Shown piece by piece: positions 24,639 through 33,725 of a DNA stretch of 64,000 bases; the stretch's first letter is position 1; each line of letters opens with the position of its first letter. The translations under genes were made by a program, and so were the position numbers. The notes beneath the pieces are model-generated. The model made no database searches. It was not told the origin of the DNA and saw nothing but the letters and a program-made list of their open reading frames with translations. Source of the stretch: Paenibacillus sp. Soil787 (GTDB taxonomy: Bacteria > Bacillota > Bacilli > Paenibacillales > NBRC-103111); contig NZ_LMSP01000002.1 of assembly GCF_001429545.1 (NCBI RefSeq), positions 1-64,000 on the forward strand. Direction: 5' to 3'.

Positions 24639-25436
24639 ATGACAAGTGTACATACAGAAATTATGTCTGTTCAGAATGCCAGAGTCAAAGAATGGGCACA
24701 GCTTTTAGATCGCCGAGGCAGGGATAAACAGGGGAAATATATCATTGAAGGTTACCATTTGGTCGAGGAAGCATTGCGTGCAGGAGCTCCGGTGGAGATC
24801 ATTATGTATAGCTTGGAAAAAGGGGTTCCTGCTGGATTAGCTGACCAGGTCACACCATCTGTGGAATGGGTTGGCGTCAGCCAGGCTGTGCTGGTGAAAT
24901 GCTCAGATACGCAGACGCCGCAGGGGGTTTTGGCCGTTGTGGCTCGGCCGCAGCTTGGTATGGAAGAGCTGCTCGCCGGCGAGCATGATCTTGTAGTTGT
25001 CCTGGACGGCGTTCAGGACCCGGGCAACCTGGGCACGATCATCCGAAGCGCGGATGCCGTCGGGGCCAAGGCTGTTGTGCTCGGCCGCGGCACGGTCGAT
25101 CTGTACAATCCCAAGACGATCCGCTCGACGATGGGATCGATGTATCATCTGCCGATTGTTGAGGCAGATCTGCTTGAGCTGCTGCCGCGTGCGCATGAGC
25201 GCGGCGTGCGGCTTGTGACCACGAGCCTGCAGGCGCAGCGCTCGTGTTACGACACGGACCTGCGACAGCCGACGTGGCTGATCCTCGGAAACGAAGCCAA
25301 GGGCGTGTCGCCGGAAGTCGCTGCACAGTCGGATGTGCAGGTGATTATTCCGATGCAGGGCAAAGCGGAATCGCTGAACGTCGCGATGGCCGCGACGGTG
25401 CTGCTGTTCGAGGCTTCGCGGCAGCGGTTGGTGTAA
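24639..25436 (+). CDS. TrmH/SpoU-family rRNA 2'-O-methyltransferase (YsgA-like)
   Basis: 265 residues. The N-terminal substrate-binding domain ends near 110; the SPOUT knot domain carries DPGNLGTIIRSADAVGA near 126, LGNEAKGVS near 214 and IPMQGKAESLNVAMA near 233, the three SpoU motifs with the SAM-binding trefoil knot. It methylates a ribose of 23S rRNA. In B. subtilis sspI-ysgA lies just before pheST; here the gene is followed by a hairpin and accessory genes. The second half of the gene (about 24,950-25,430) is far more G+C-rich than the first. Confidence 0.93.
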   Translation: MTSVHTEIMSVQNARVKEWAQLLDRRGRDKQGKYIIEGYHLVEEALRAGAPVEIIMYSLEKGVPAGLADQVTPSVEWVGVSQAVLVKCSDTQTPQGVLAVVARPQLGMEELLAGEHDLVVVLDGVQDPGNLGTIIRSADAVGAKAVVLGRGTVDLYNPKTIRSTMGSMYHLPIVEADLLELLPRAHERGVRLVTTSLQAQRSCYDTDLRQPTWLILGNEAKGVSPEVAAQSDVQVIIPMQGKAESLNVAMAATVLLFEASRQRLV

Positions 25437-25552
25437 CCAATTTTAATTCCTGTTTGTGTGAGTTGTAATTCAGTTTGTCACCGTTTGTAAGATAGTTTGT
25501 CAGCAATTGATTAAAAAAGGCTTAAGCTGAAATGGGAATATAATCTTCTGGT

Positions 25553-25625
25553 AATGCATCCTTAGAATGGACGTTGGAATAACCGCACTGGTTTATCCGA
25601 TGAAATTCTAATGGGTGCATTTTTC
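25553..25625 (+). terminator. Long hairpin with T tract
   Basis: AATGCATCC..TTAGAA (25553-25566) pairs with TTCTAA..TGGGTGCATT (25606-25621), about 15 bp with one bulge. The loop holds a second imperfect pair (GGAATAACC/GGTTTATCC), and TTTTTCTTTT follows. Its size resembles an attenuator, but no T-box or riboswitch sequence is recognisable. Confidence 0.6.
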
Positions 25626-25781
25626 TTTTCTAAAAACATGCATGAGCTAAATGAACAAATAAATCGGACCTTACAGAAAAGCGAAAAGCCCAAAGATACG
25701 TTAAAGTTAATTCATCAACCGGAATTCATAAAAATATGTACAAGGCAAATACTGAAGGAAGTAAAAATACGAATTCCGTGA
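25611..25781 (+). CDS. Short unidentified frame, possibly a gene remnant
   Basis: 56 residues if begun at the ATG at 25611, which lies within the hairpin 3' arm, or 47 from the ATG at 25638; neither has a ribosome-binding site. The product is charged (MHELNEQINRTLQKSEKPKD ...) and ends 15 nt before the oxidoreductase pseudogene. It may be the tail of a lost regulator. Listed because it is the only open frame in the 25437-25796 gap. Confidence 0.2.
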   Translation: MGAFFFSKNMHELNEQINRTLQKSEKPKDTLKLIHQPEFIKICTRQILKEVKIRIP

Positions 25782-25796
25782 ATAGGAGGGGAAATC

Positions 25797-26352
25797 GTGA
25801 AGACTTTGGTACTAGTCGCTCATCCTAATATGGGCAAATCTCGAGTGAACAAGGCTTGGATTGAGGAAGCAAAGAAGTATCCGGATCAGATTACCGTGCA
25901 TGATTTATATGCATCCTATCCGGATTGGCGGATTGATGTTCAAACAGAACAAGAACTTGCGGAAAAGCATGATCGGATCATTTTCCAGTTTTTGGTATAG
26001 TTCACCTCCGCTTCTCAAGAAGTGGTTAGATGATGTCCTGACTTACGGTTGGGGCTATACGTCGAAAGGAGGAAAGCTTCGAGGGAAGGAACTTGGGCTG
26101 GCAATTTCTATAGGTGGCACGGTAATTGATTATCAGCCTGGAGGCGGTGATCTTTATACGATTCATGAGCTCCTTAGCCCTTTCCATGCTATGAGTAATT
26201 TAATCGAAACCGACTTCTTGAAGCCTTTCACGATCTTTGATACCGATGATAAAAGCAAGGAAGAATTAATTTCGAGCTCTCGGCAATATGCAGAATATCT
26301 GCTTGCTGATGAGATTATAAGGTTCCAAGCAGATAACGTACTACAAAAATAA
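25797..26352 (+). pseudogene. Frameshifted NAD(P)H oxidoreductase (YwrO/KefG/MdaB-type flavodoxin fold)
   Basis: GTG start with AGGAGGGG upstream. Frame 1 covers MKTLVLVAHPNMGKSRVNKAW to IIFQF, then reads LV and a stop (25998-26000). The family continuation WYSSPPLLKKWLDDVLTYGWGY lies in another frame directly after, with the expected P-L-Y residues missing, so about 8 nt were lost next to a run of five T. The rest (LSIGG-like loop, YTIHELLSPF, ADEIIRF) is intact to 26352. These enzymes reduce quinones or azo compounds with FAD/FMN. The lesion should abolish function unless frameshifting occurs or the base run is a sequencing error. Confidence 0.85.
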
Positions 26353-26374
26353 GACAAAGGAAGAAGGAAGCAAT

Positions 26375-27220
26375 ATGACAAATCAAAAAGCTTGGTTTAT
26401 CACCGGGGCAGCAAGAGGCATTGGTTTTGAAATCCTAAAGGCTGTGCTGGAAACTGGGGATAATGTTGTCGCAACGGTCCGGAGTTCGGCGGAGTCTTTA
26501 ACTGAAAAATTAGGAAATCCGGAGAATCTTCAAGTTGTTCTTCTGGATATTAACAATGAACAACAGGCGATAGCGGCTGCGAATCAAGCCGTACAGAAAT
26601 TCGGCAAAATTGATGTCCTTGTCAATAATGCAGGATTTGGGTTATTGAGTGCGGTTGAAGAAGCCACTGCTGAAGAGGTGAGGAAAAACTTCGAAACCAA
26701 CGTTTTTGGCTTGTTGAATGTGACCCAGGCGGTCCTTCCCCATATGCGTCAAAGACGTTCTGGACATATCATCAATATTTCGTCAGTTGGCGGTTTAAGC
26801 GGTTATATCGGATGGGGCGTATATGGTGCAACCAAGTTCGCTGTTGAAGGATTGACGGAGTCACTTGCATTGGAATTGGCTCCGCTTGGGATTCATGCGA
26901 CCGTGGTAGCCCCGGGCTTCTTCCGTACGGAATTTCTGGATGCTGCGTCGCTAACGCGGTCAGGCAACATCATTCCGGATTATGCGGAAACGGTAGGAGA
27001 AATGAGAAAATTTGCTACCCAAGCAAATAAGAAACAACCGGGCGATCCCGTCAAGTTGGCCGAGGCAATCGTGCAGGTTGCAAACGCGAAGAAGCCGCCG
27101 GTCCACTTGCCGCTTGGCAAGGATTCGCTGCAAAGATACCGGGAAAAGACGGCTAATTTTGAAAAAGATATACAGGCATGGCATGACGTTATTACAGGTA
27201 CTGATCATGAAGATGTCTAA
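26375..27220 (+). CDS. Short-chain dehydrogenase/reductase (classical SDR)
   Basis: 281 residues. The NAD(P)-binding motif TGAARGIG is at 10-17, NNAG near 88, the catalytic Ser in ISSVGG near 137, and YGATK (Tyr and Lys) near 150. FFRTEFLD and a C-terminal extension of about 60 residues resemble the YusZ-type oxidoreductase group. AGGAAG lies upstream. It follows the oxidoreductase pseudogene by 22 nt, so both were probably one transcript, and it ends at a terminator at 27241. Substrate unknown. Confidence 0.9.
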   Translation: MTNQKAWFITGAARGIGFEILKAVLETGDNVVATVRSSAESLTEKLGNPENLQVVLLDINNEQQAIAAANQAVQKFGKIDVLVNNAGFGLLSAVEEATAEEVRKNFETNVFGLLNVTQAVLPHMRQRRSGHIINISSVGGLSGYIGWGVYGATKFAVEGLTESLALELAPLGIHATVVAPGFFRTEFLDAASLTRSGNIIPDYAETVGEMRKFATQANKKQPGDPVKLAEAIVQVANAKKPPVHLPLGKDSLQRYREKTANFEKDIQAWHDVITGTDHEDV

Positions 27221-27240
27221 TTTCTAAGTCAAATACATTC

Positions 27241-27279
27241 AATTGAACCGGAGGCGTTCGCACTCCGGTTTTTCAATTC
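27241..27279 (+). terminator. Terminator after the first SDR gene
   Basis: AATTGAACCGGAG pairs with CTCCGGTTTTTCAATT around GCGTTCGCA; the T tract is inside the 3' arm. Confidence 0.8.
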
Positions 27280-27329
27280 CGATTGTTATACGCCAAGCAA
27301 CTTTTGGATGGCTCTTAAGTTCGGTACCT

Positions 27330-27363
<34 letters not shown>

Positions 27364-27460
27364 CGTCTAGGGTCGATTCAACAGTTTTTATTAATATGAT
27401 CTCATCCTGGTCACATTTATTATGACTGTATGTATCTCTTTCAAGGGAGGAAGTAAATTT

Positions 27461-28465
27461 ATGACAATTCAAGGAAACCAACAGACGCCGCAACAACCTT
27501 TGCACACCGAATACGGACCACGTACGACTGCGGAAGAAATTATACTAGGAGTAGATTTGGCAGGCAAAGTTGCCATCGTGACTGGCGGATATTCTGGTAT
27601 TGGCTTGGAGGTATCGAGGGTATTAGCCAAGGCAGGCGCCCAAGTGATCGTTCCGGCCCGCTCACGAGACAAAGCCATCGTCGCATTGGACTCCGTTCCT
27701 GAAGCGGAACTAGGTGAGATAGAGCTTACCGATCCGGATTCGATTGATGCCTTTGCCCGCCGATTCGAGGAATCGGGCCGTCCCCTTCACATTCTCGTGA
27801 ACTGTGCAGGGATCATGGCCATACCGGAACAGCGCGATCGCAGAGGATATGAACTGCAGTTCGCCGCCAATCACCTGGGTCATTTTCAACTAACATCTCG
27901 CCTTTGGCAGGCTCTGAAACGGGCAAATGGCGCTCGGGTCGTTTCCGTTTCTTCAGGCGGTCATAGATTAGGTAACATCGATTTCGAGGATCCGAATTAT
28001 CTGCGCCGCCCTTACAGCAAATGGGAGGCGTACGGGCAATCCAAGACGGCTAACGCCCTATTCGGCTTAGAACTGGATAAGCGTGGCAAGCTGCACCATG
28101 TTCGAGCGTTCTCCGTACACCCCGGTACCATTGTCACCAATCTCTCCCGCTATTTGTCCGACGAAGAAATGGGTGCTTTTGGCGTGATCGACGTACAGGG
28201 GCGGCGGGTATTTGGCGAATTGACGGAGGAACGCAAAACCGTCCCGGAAGGAGCGGCGACGATTGTCTGGTGTGCTGTAAGTAACCAACTTGACGGGAAA
28301 GGTGGCGTTTATTGCCAAAATATCGATATTGCTCCTTTGGTTCCGATTGAATTATTAGGAAAGCCAGGGGTAATCGGGGTATGCCCGTGGGCAGCAGACG
28401 AGCTGGCTGCTAAGCGACTCTGGTCATTGAGTGAAGAACTCACAAGAGTTAGTTTTTCCATCTGA
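27461..28465 (+). CDS. SDR-family oxidoreductase, WWOX/retinol-dehydrogenase-like
   Basis: 334 residues from the ATG at 27461, with GGGAGGAAG 7 nt upstream; the frame open from 27422 lacks this. Cofactor loop TGGYSGIG near 37-44, NCAG near 108, AANHLGHFQLT near 132, catalytic SVSSGGH near 160 and YGQSKTAN near 190. The 'ANHLGHFQLT' signature and short acyl-like tail place it with retinol-dehydrogenase-type SDRs, often annotated oxidoreductase. Followed by an AraC regulator on the same strand, which may control it. Confidence 0.9.
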   Translation: MTIQGNQQTPQQPLHTEYGPRTTAEEIILGVDLAGKVAIVTGGYSGIGLEVSRVLAKAGAQVIVPARSRDKAIVALDSVPEAELGEIELTDPDSIDAFARRFEESGRPLHILVNCAGIMAIPEQRDRRGYELQFAANHLGHFQLTSRLWQALKRANGARVVSVSSGGHRLGNIDFEDPNYLRRPYSKWEAYGQSKTANALFGLELDKRGKLHHVRAFSVHPGTIVTNLSRYLSDEEMGAFGVIDVQGRRVFGELTEERKTVPEGAATIVWCAVSNQLDGKGGVYCQNIDIAPLVPIELLGKPGVIGVCPWAADELAAKRLWSLSEELTRVSFSI

Positions 28466-28508
28466 AAATTTTCTTAACGAATGGAATTTTATAAATGTGG
28501 AGGCGGTA

Positions 28509-28535
28509 GGATCATACTAATCGTAAGTATGGTCC
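28509..28535. other. Palindrome before the AraC gene
   Basis: GGATCATACT pairs with AGTATGGTCC (one G-U) around AATCGTA. No T run follows, so it is more likely a protein site or leader hairpin than a terminator. Confidence 0.45.
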
Positions 28536-28586
28536 TTGTAACCATGGAGGAGTTCCTAGCAGTTGAACAATAAGGAGGAAATACAG

Positions 28587-29498
28587 TTGTTTTTGCGAGC
28601 TGAAAAAGTAATGAAGGTTCCTCACGGTCTGGCCAGAGAACCGCTTAATCAAGGGATCTTGAAGATGAAAGGATTTACAGTTGTCGAGTCTTGTACCTTT
28701 ACAAAAAGTTTAAAGGGAACCATGTTTTTGGAGGATCATCTGCTTTTGTTTGTATTAGAGGGAACCTATACGGTAAGATTCGGCAGTCAGGAATATATCG
28801 TACGGAAGAATGAAATGGTTCTGCTGCAGAAATCGATCATGGTTGATTATGAGAAATCGGGAGAAGAAGGTTCCGACTATGTTTTGGACTATATGATGTT
28901 CTTTCTTAAAGAAGAGCTACTCACCGAATTTATCAAAATGGCATATCTCGAAAGCAACTATCCATCAGCGTTAGTACCGGTATCTGTCAAAGCGGTCAGT
29001 GAACGATTAATTAATTATATCAATTCGTTGAAACCGTATTTCAAGGAAACCGATAACATTAGGGATGGATTAATTAAAGTAAAATTGTTGGAATTATTGT
29101 TTGATGTTGCGGATGCTGACGAACATTTTTTATACCAGTTTTTACAGCTCAAACATACAAAGAGGAAGAGCATAACGGAGGTTGTGGAGCAGAATCTAAC
29201 CAACCCTGTCTCGCTAAATGATCTTGCTTACCTATCAGGGAGAAGTTTATCAGCATTTAAACGAGATTTCCAAGCGATCTATAATACAACATCACCTGTA
29301 CGCTGGATCCGTAATCGCCGGTTGGATATCGCGAAAGAAATGCTGCTTCACACCTCTTTATCCGTTACGGATGTTTGTTTTTCGACAGGATTTGAGAGTG
29401 TGGCTCATTTTTCCAAGGTGTTTAAAGAGAGGTTTGGCGTGGCTCCATCCACATGCAAGCAACCCCAGCAAAAGCCTAATCATAAGGCTACCCCTTAA
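28587..29498 (+). CDS. AraC-family transcriptional regulator
   Basis: About 303 residues from the TTG at 28587, with AAGGAGG 8 nt upstream; a TTG at 28563 with a weaker GGAGG is the alternative. The N-terminal cupin-like domain (LFVLEGTYTVRFGSQEYIVRKNEMVLL) senses a ligand. The C-terminal double helix-turn-helix is SLNDLAYLSGRSLSAFKRDFQ then SVTDVCFSTGFESVAHFSKVFKERFGVAPS. It resembles ExsA/Rob-like regulators placed next to oxidoreductases. Probably controls the SDR genes upstream; inference from position. Confidence 0.9.
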   Translation: MFLRAEKVMKVPHGLAREPLNQGILKMKGFTVVESCTFTKSLKGTMFLEDHLLLFVLEGTYTVRFGSQEYIVRKNEMVLLQKSIMVDYEKSGEEGSDYVLDYMMFFLKEELLTEFIKMAYLESNYPSALVPVSVKAVSERLINYINSLKPYFKETDNIRDGLIKVKLLELLFDVADADEHFLYQFLQLKHTKRKSITEVVEQNLTNPVSLNDLAYLSGRSLSAFKRDFQAIYNTTSPVRWIRNRRLDIAKEMLLHTSLSVTDVCFSTGFESVAHFSKVFKERFGVAPSTCKQPQQKPNHKATP

Positions 29499-29584
29499 TA
29501 TCTGAATCAAATGTTTTGATGAGGACGGCGCGGATGGCAATCACAGACTATCCGTTCTCCCCATCCTGTATGTAAGGGATGTTC

Positions 29585-29788
29585 TTATTGCAATTGATCC
29601 ATAATCAATGCGATGATTTTATTCAAATCAAGTGGATGATGTACAATGATGCTTCCCCATAGAACTCCACCCACTGTTGTCACCCCGATGAAAATAAGTA
29701 ATTCCTTTCTAATCAACTTTCGTACCCGGTTAAGAACCATCAAACCTCCGATGAGAAATATTGTGTACAGGATTAGCATACTGATCAT
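29585..29788 (-). CDS. Small two-TM protein, D-subunit of a germinant receptor
   Basis: 67 residues with two hydrophobic segments (about 3-20 and 29-50) and a short basic loop between. Its start overlaps the stop of the GerAB-family permease gene by 4 nt, so it is translationally coupled and last in the ger operon. Many Bacillus and clostridial ger operons end with such a 'D' gene that modulates receptor response; assignment is by size, topology and position. Confidence 0.7.
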   Translation of the reverse strand: MISMLILYTIFLIGGLMVLNRVRKLIRKELLIFIGVTTVGGVLWGSIIVHHPLDLNKIIALIMDQLQ

Positions 29789-30879
29789 GCCGTGGTTTCA
29801 CTCCTCTGTTTGTTCCGTAGCCAGGTACCAATAATTAGAATGGCCGGAACGATGACGGCGTAAAGCATATAGTAGCTAAACAAATACTTTTGAACCCACT
29901 CAACGTTCTCTATAACGTTTGCGAATAAGAGGGAGTACGCGGAGATGATCCATACTAACGGATAGGCAACTACAGAGCGTCTTTCCACTTTGAACAGCTG
30001 GCATATCGCTATTACCGCACAATAAAATAACAAACTTAATTTGATACAGACTAACAGGAAAATATTTATAGAAAGAATCGATTCTAAATGTTCTACGAAA
30101 CCGGAAAACTTCATTTCACGAAAAATGGTGTAAACCGGGTATAGATGATGGGAGCCGCGCTCTAATCCTAAAATACCAATTGTCATATACATAGAAATAG
30201 AAAGGATAACCCCGGCTGAGCCGATTCCTAAAAGAAATGAAGTTTTTAAATTACGTTTTACATATGGAAAAAGCATCATGAACATAACCGTCTCCATATA
30301 GGGAAATGCAAGCGCATATTTGGTTTGAAGGATTGTGGTCCAAAGCTGAAAATGATAGGGTGTACTGAATGCCCGCCAGTCCCAGACCTTAAGCATGACC
30401 GAGAAAGGAATCCAGAAAGCGACTACAATATACGGCGTAACAAGCTCGCAAACCATTGCAATCGACTCAATCCCTTTCACAACAGCATAAGCGCACACGA
30501 GCAACACCACGATATTGAAGATGGAAATGGGAGTTCGCGGCATCAGATTGGTATGCATAAAGTCACCTAAATTACGTGTTACCCAGGATGCAACTTGGAT
30601 GAAATAAAGGATGTAAAGCAAAGTGACGATTCCTCCAGCCCATTTCCCCAGAACTTGTGTCGCAATTTGTACGATACTTTTCCCAGGGTAACGTTTGGAT
30701 AAATACAGCCACAACACCGCCAAAACTAACCCGTACAAGAATGACCACATACAAACGAGCCAACCCCACTGTTTTGCATCAGCGATAAGTTTTCCCGGTA
30801 ACAAAAGAAACGTAGTACCGCAGACAAAGCAAAAAGTTAATGTGACCAATTGCCATCCGCTTAGCTGGGCATTTTCCAT
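29785..30879 (-). CDS. Spore germination receptor B-subunit, GerAB/GerKB family permease
   Basis: 364 residues, about ten hydrophobic segments of the amino-acid/polyamine-organocation fold, beginning QLSGWQLVTLTFCFVCGTTFLLLPG. These subunits lie in the spore inner membrane and bind the germinant. It follows the C-subunit gene by 3 nt. It keeps the usual length and the EMKFSGFVEHLESILSINIFLLVCIKLSL segment in the second half, typical of this family. Confidence 0.92.
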   Translation of the reverse strand: MENAQLSGWQLVTLTFCFVCGTTFLLLPGKLIADAKQWGWLVCMWSFLYGLVLAVLWLYLSKRYPGKSIVQIATQVLGKWAGGIVTLLYILYFIQVASWVTRNLGDFMHTNLMPRTPISIFNIVVLLVCAYAVVKGIESIAMVCELVTPYIVVAFWIPFSVMLKVWDWRAFSTPYHFQLWTTILQTKYALAFPYMETVMFMMLFPYVKRNLKTSFLLGIGSAGVILSISMYMTIGILGLERGSHHLYPVYTIFREMKFSGFVEHLESILSINIFLLVCIKLSLLFYCAVIAICQLFKVERRSVVAYPLVWIISAYSLLFANVIENVEWVQKYLFSYYMLYAVIVPAILIIGTWLRNKQRSETTA

Positions 30880-30882
30880 TTA

Positions 30883-32016
30883 TCAATCACTCTTTTCTAC
30901 CTTGTATGAAGATCCTGTATTCCCGATCGTTGTGACCTTGGAATTTACGAGAACCAAGACCTTAAATTGATGCCATGATGCAGGATCAACGTCTTTATCC
31001 TGAATGCCTAGCAGATCCCAGTCTTTGTTTTTACACAATTCATCGAAAGACTTTGCTTTCTGTTTTAGGGATTGATTAAATGCCGTTTCTATATCATGAA
31101 GATTTTGAACGGTCATTTCATTTTGTTTATTGCTTAATATCCGAAGATCAGCTCGGACCTGTATAGTAAGACGAGAGGAAGAGCGGTCATATTCCCTATG
31201 AACTCGAACATTCTGTGCTTCAACATCGACCTTTTCTCCATTAACTACAATGGGTTCTACAAATTTCTCGAGCTTGCCATTCAAGATGTAGAATACCGTT
31301 TTTGTTTCCACACCTAAACGGCCAACCATGCGAGCATGGATAAACACAGCTCCATCGTCAAAACTCATCGACTCTTTACTTGCATTGATGCTTTCCAATT
31401 TATCTGCCTTAGAAGCAGGTTGCTTGCTGCTGTATTCGAGAATGGGGATGATGGTCGGTTGGTGGAAATTGATACCTTTCGCTAAATCGTTTAACCGGCT
31501 AGGGAATACACTCATATGAAAATTACGCGCATGAAGTTCAAACAAAGAGCGAATATACCGGCCCGGTACTCTTTCCAGAGAGGTAAAGCTGTTCATAACA
31601 ACGGATAACGGTGCGTCGGAAACGATAATATCCACATTTGTCCGATGTTCCGGATCTCGCTCCAGAAAATTAATTAAATCTAAAATACCTTGCCGGGCAT
31701 ACCGTTCCGAAACAATATAACACTGTATTTGAGGTGTATAATACAACCTTGGCATTACCCTGCTTGTCTTATCCGCAAATCTCCCCGAACTATATTCCTT
31801 GAAATCATACGTATATACGGCTGCGCCTCCTGAGCCGCCTTTTTTCGTTGAGACACCGGAGGGATTTATTACTTGATAATAAGAGGTGATCATACCCGTT
31901 TTCGGGTCTTTGTCGGATGCAGCGATGTTGACAATCGCTAATTGATTAATTTCCTTCATATCCCAGCATCCTGAGCAGAACAGCAGAAAAAATAAGGCAA
32001 GACATGATTTTCTCAC
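30883..32016 (-). CDS. Spore germination lipoprotein, Ger(x)C family
   Basis: About 377 residues from the GTG at 32016, with GGAG 8 nt upstream; the frame also allows a GTG at 32025. Lipobox LLFCSGC followed by WDMKEINQLAIV, the hallmark start of GerAC/GerKC lipoproteins. The first domain (AIVNIAASDKD...) and the later VRVHREYDRSSSRLTIQVRADL segment match the family. It is anchored on the spore inner membrane and is essential for the receptor. Lies between the A and B genes. Confidence 0.92.
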   Translation of the reverse strand: MRKSCLALFFLLFCSGCWDMKEINQLAIVNIAASDKDPKTGMITSYYQVINPSGVSTKKGGSGGAAVYTYDFKEYSSGRFADKTSRVMPRLYYTPQIQCYIVSERYARQGILDLINFLERDPEHRTNVDIIVSDAPLSVVMNSFTSLERVPGRYIRSLFELHARNFHMSVFPSRLNDLAKGINFHQPTIIPILEYSSKQPASKADKLESINASKESMSFDDGAVFIHARMVGRLGVETKTVFYILNGKLEKFVEPIVVNGEKVDVEAQNVRVHREYDRSSSRLTIQVRADLRILSNKQNEMTVQNLHDIETAFNQSLKQKAKSFDELCKNKDWDLLGIQDKDVDPASWHQFKVLVLVNSKVTTIGNTGSSYKVEKSD

Positions 32017-32031
32017 GATTCTCACTCCATT

Positions 32032-33474
32032 TTATTTCTTTGAATAAAACGCACGCGGAATTCGTTTCATTAAAAACCGGGGGACCCTAACCATGGTGTC
32101 CTTCAAGTCGGAAAGCGCTACGGGAGCTAGTGGAGTCATATATTTGACACCGAACGAACGTATCGACACCAAATGAACCAGTAGAAAAAAAACGCCGGAC
32201 ATGATGCCAAATAACCCCAGTACCCCGGCCAATAGCATAAACGAAAACTGAATGATTCTTTGAGTAATACCGAAACTGTAGTTAGGAGAAGCGAAGTTCG
32301 AAATAGCTGTAAGGGATACAACAATAACCATCGCTGCCGAAACGAGCCCGGCTTCCACTGCGGCCTGGCCTAAAACGAGAGCGCCTACGATAGATATGGA
32401 TTGGCCGGCAATACGCGGCATACGAAGTCCGGCTTCACGTAAGATCTCGAACGTTACCGTCATGATAATCGCTTCAATAAACACAGGAAACGGCACTTCT
32501 TCACGTTGAGCCGCCAAACTGATTAGGAGGGAGGTAGGTAATAATTCCTGGTGATAGCTTACCACCGCTATATAAAGAGAGGGTATGAATACGGATAACA
32601 AAAAAGCAAGCATACGCAACCAACGCGTAAGAGTGGCAATATCCGCTCGTTGGTAATAGTCTTCTGCCGATGAGAACATTTGAAAAAAAGTGACGGGCCC
32701 CAATAGAACGATCGGTGTTCCGTCTGTAATGACTGCGACTTGTCCCTCGAGTAATTTAGCGACAATGATGTCTGGTCGTTCTGAACTAACTAGTTGAGGA
32801 AACGGCGAGAATGTTTTATCTTGAATCCATTCCTCAATATATCCACTCTCCAAAATGCTATCGGTTTGAATGGCATGAAGACGACGGCGGAACTCATCAA
32901 TAACTTGCACGGAGGCCACATTATTGAGATAAGTCAGGTATACTTTAGTCTTCGTTGCTGACCCGATCGTCATGGATTCAAATACGAGATGTTCGTTCTT
33001 CAGTCTTTTCCGGATTAAAGCGACATTCCGCGATATATCCTCAACGAAGCCCTCTCTTGGACCACGAACAGAAGCCTCCGATGTGGGTTCCGAAATAGTA
33101 CGATATTCCCCTTTTGAGACATCATAACTTAGAATTGTATTTCCCCAGCTTGGAATGAGAAGACAATGACCTTCAAGAAGTTCGTTGATACCTTCTATGG
33201 ATCCTGACAATTCCTTCCGCCCAATAAGCGGGATTCTATTTGTCAACCAGTGAACTGGATGATGTGTAGATGCTTCTATGATTGGATTTCCTTCGAAAAT
33301 GGGCTTCAACAGCATTTCATCGATCTGATTCGTCGTTACGATCGATGCAAGATAAATGCAGTAAAGGTTCAATTCTTCATCGATTACCATTTTTTCACAA
33401 ATGAAGTCGGGAGATTGTCCAAGACGTTCCGTGATTTGTTTTACAATGAGACTAGTTGCATCAGCCCTTAACAT
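32032..33474 (-). CDS. Spore germination receptor A-subunit, GerAA/GerKA family
   Basis: 480 residues from the ATG at 33474, with GGGGGA 6 nt upstream; the frame extends to 33495 but those codons hold the ribosome-binding site. A soluble N-terminal domain (1-245) with EGHCLLIPSWG near 100 and EGQVAVITDGTP near 235 is followed by five or so membrane segments (from LRMLAFLLSVFIPSLYIAVVSY). First gene of the A-C-B-D operon on the minus strand, divergent from the sensor kinase. The germinant cannot be read from sequence. Confidence 0.93.
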   Translation of the reverse strand: MLRADATSLIVKQITERLGQSPDFICEKMVIDEELNLYCIYLASIVTTNQIDEMLLKPIFEGNPIIEASTHHPVHWLTNRIPLIGRKELSGSIEGINELLEGHCLLIPSWGNTILSYDVSKGEYRTISEPTSEASVRGPREGFVEDISRNVALIRKRLKNEHLVFESMTIGSATKTKVYLTYLNNVASVQVIDEFRRRLHAIQTDSILESGYIEEWIQDKTFSPFPQLVSSERPDIIVAKLLEGQVAVITDGTPIVLLGPVTFFQMFSSAEDYYQRADIATLTRWLRMLAFLLSVFIPSLYIAVVSYHQELLPTSLLISLAAQREEVPFPVFIEAIIMTVTFEILREAGLRMPRIAGQSISIVGALVLGQAAVEAGLVSAAMVIVVSLTAISNFASPNYSFGITQRIIQFSFMLLAGVLGLFGIMSGVFFLLVHLVSIRSFGVKYMTPLAPVALSDLKDTMVRVPRFLMKRIPRAFYSKK

Positions 33475-33725
33475 GGAAAATCCCCCAGCTCCCACTAATA
33501 TTAGCCATATTGTTTGCTGAGGTGGGTTTTTTATACATATGCCGATTTTTTCCCTAGTTCATGAAGGTTGCAAAAAGTGATCTGATAGGATTTCGTTTGT
33601 AGTTATATGGAACTTTGTTTAACCGTGGATACTAGGGGATAGATGGCAACTATAGGACAAGGTTTAATACCTATGATAAGATTGAAAGAAATAATGTCGA
33701 GTTATGTCGAAATGGAGGCGATATT

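Noticed and set aside
25437-25640. T-box or other riboswitch before a lost pheST
   Set aside because: The long hairpin is present but no T-box sequence (AGGGTGGNACCGCG) or other known aptamer core could be found.
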